Source: Pseudomonas sp. W4I3 (GTDB lineage: Bacteria; Pseudomonadota; Gammaproteobacteria; Pseudomonadales; Pseudomonadaceae). From it: DNA of 64,000 nt. This document shows positions 63,670 to 64,000 of this stretch, piece by piece. The stretch is from positions 5,603,501 to 5,667,500 of the forward strand of contig NZ_JAUSXS010000001.1 of the NCBI RefSeq assembly GCF_030816195.1. Direction: 5' to 3'. The notes below the pieces were generated by a model. That model did not search any database. It was given only the letters and a program-made list of their open reading frames with translations, and was not told the origin of the DNA. The position numbers were made by a program, and so were the translations under genes. Position 1 is the stretch's first letter, and every line of letters begins with the position of its first letter.

Positions 63670-64000
63670 TTAATCCTCCCCCTCCTCGACAAACACCAGC
63701 CGATTTCCAAACGGATCCTTGATGCTCATTTCCCGCGAGCCCCAAGGTGTTTGCTCGACGCCAGGCTTGGCATAACGGTAATCCTTGGCCTGCAATTGCT
63801 GCTGGTACGCGTCCACCCCTTGCGCCTGAATCCGCACCGCTGCGCCCGGCGACGCATCGCCATGATGTTCGGACAAATGCAGCACGCAATCACCCAGCGA
63901 CACCTGCAGGTACAACGGGAAATTTGCCTCGAAGCGATGCTGCCAATCAACCTTGAACCCCAGGAAGTCAACGTAGAACTCCAGCGCCTTGGCCTCGTCG
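63670..64000 (-). CDS. VOC-family protein, N-terminus beyond window
   Basis: The last 109 codons of a glyoxalase/bleomycin-resistance (VOC) superfamily gene; the start is outside the right edge. Visible motifs are ALEFYVDFLGFKVDWQHRF, VLHLSEHHGD (metal His and family loop) and the end IKDPFGNRLVFVEE. These small enzymes or binding proteins use a metal or sequester small molecules. A specific function cannot be given. Confidence 0.85.
   Translation of the reverse strand, partial: DEAKALEFYVDFLGFKVDWQHRFEANFPLYLQVSLGDCVLHLSEHHGDASPGAAVRIQAQGVDAYQQQLQAKDYRYAKPGVEQTPWGSREMSIKDPFGNRLVFVEEGED

Overview
The window is a chromosomal stretch of a fluorescent-group Pseudomonas, close to P. fluorescens in the broad sense. 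This rests on high-GC coding sequence, SD-led genes on both strands, many REP/REPIN hairpins with TGTGGGAGGGGGCTTGC or TGTAGGAGCGAGCTTGC arms, the cyoABCDE order, a short LOV protein like those of P. putida and P. fluorescens, and the rplU-rpmA-obg-proB / ispB block. I see no tRNA, rRNA, CRISPR array, prophage or intact insertion sequence.

Left part (1-19.6 kb): an FdhF/YdeP-type molybdopterin oxidoreductase broken by one extra C; a small conserved protein; a LysE exporter; a PH-domain protein; a bacteriocin module (short S-type pyocin with a colicin E3-type rRNase tip, its immunity protein and a third unknown gene); a cytochrome c; a light module (single-domain response regulator, bphO, bphP); an OmpR/EnvZ-type two-component pair; a PhoD-like phosphatase; a PAS-GGDEF diguanylate cyclase; a 2-aminoadipate-type transaminase; an unknown protein; and a Tat-signal HisC-like aminotransferase.

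Middle (19.6-43 kb): an XRE regulator overlapping an unusually long VUT/YhhQ-family transporter, facing queC; the cyoABCDE quinol oxidase operon; dsbB; the divergent hmp-norR nitric oxide defence pair with visible NorR-type sites and a sigma-54-like promoter; an EamA exporter; an AraC regulator; a large MalT-like LuxR regulator; a REPIN carrying an inserted second repeat; DUF1329 and DUF1302 envelope proteins; and an SDR / alpha-beta hydrolase / class II aldolase operon.

Right part (43-64 kb): a flavodoxin; a second light locus (short LOV protein, PilZ-like protein, MerR/LitR-type regulator with degenerate B12 motifs, ABM-domain membrane protein, then folM-folE-folX and an in-frame DUF1244-HopJ fusion); trxB; cysZ; a glycosyltransferase; an ene-reductase; a glutathione peroxidase; creA-proB-obg-rpmA-rplU; ispB; yjdM; an iron-regulated-looking small gene with a Fur box; fklB; a chemoreceptor; and a truncated VOC-family gene.

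The most interesting items are the two independent photoreceptor loci (bacteriophytochrome and LOV/LitR with pterin genes), the E3-type toxin with Lys where the catalytic His should be, the regulator-transporter pair beside queC, the predicted Tat-exported aminotransferase, the DUF1244-HopJ fusion and the nested REPIN.
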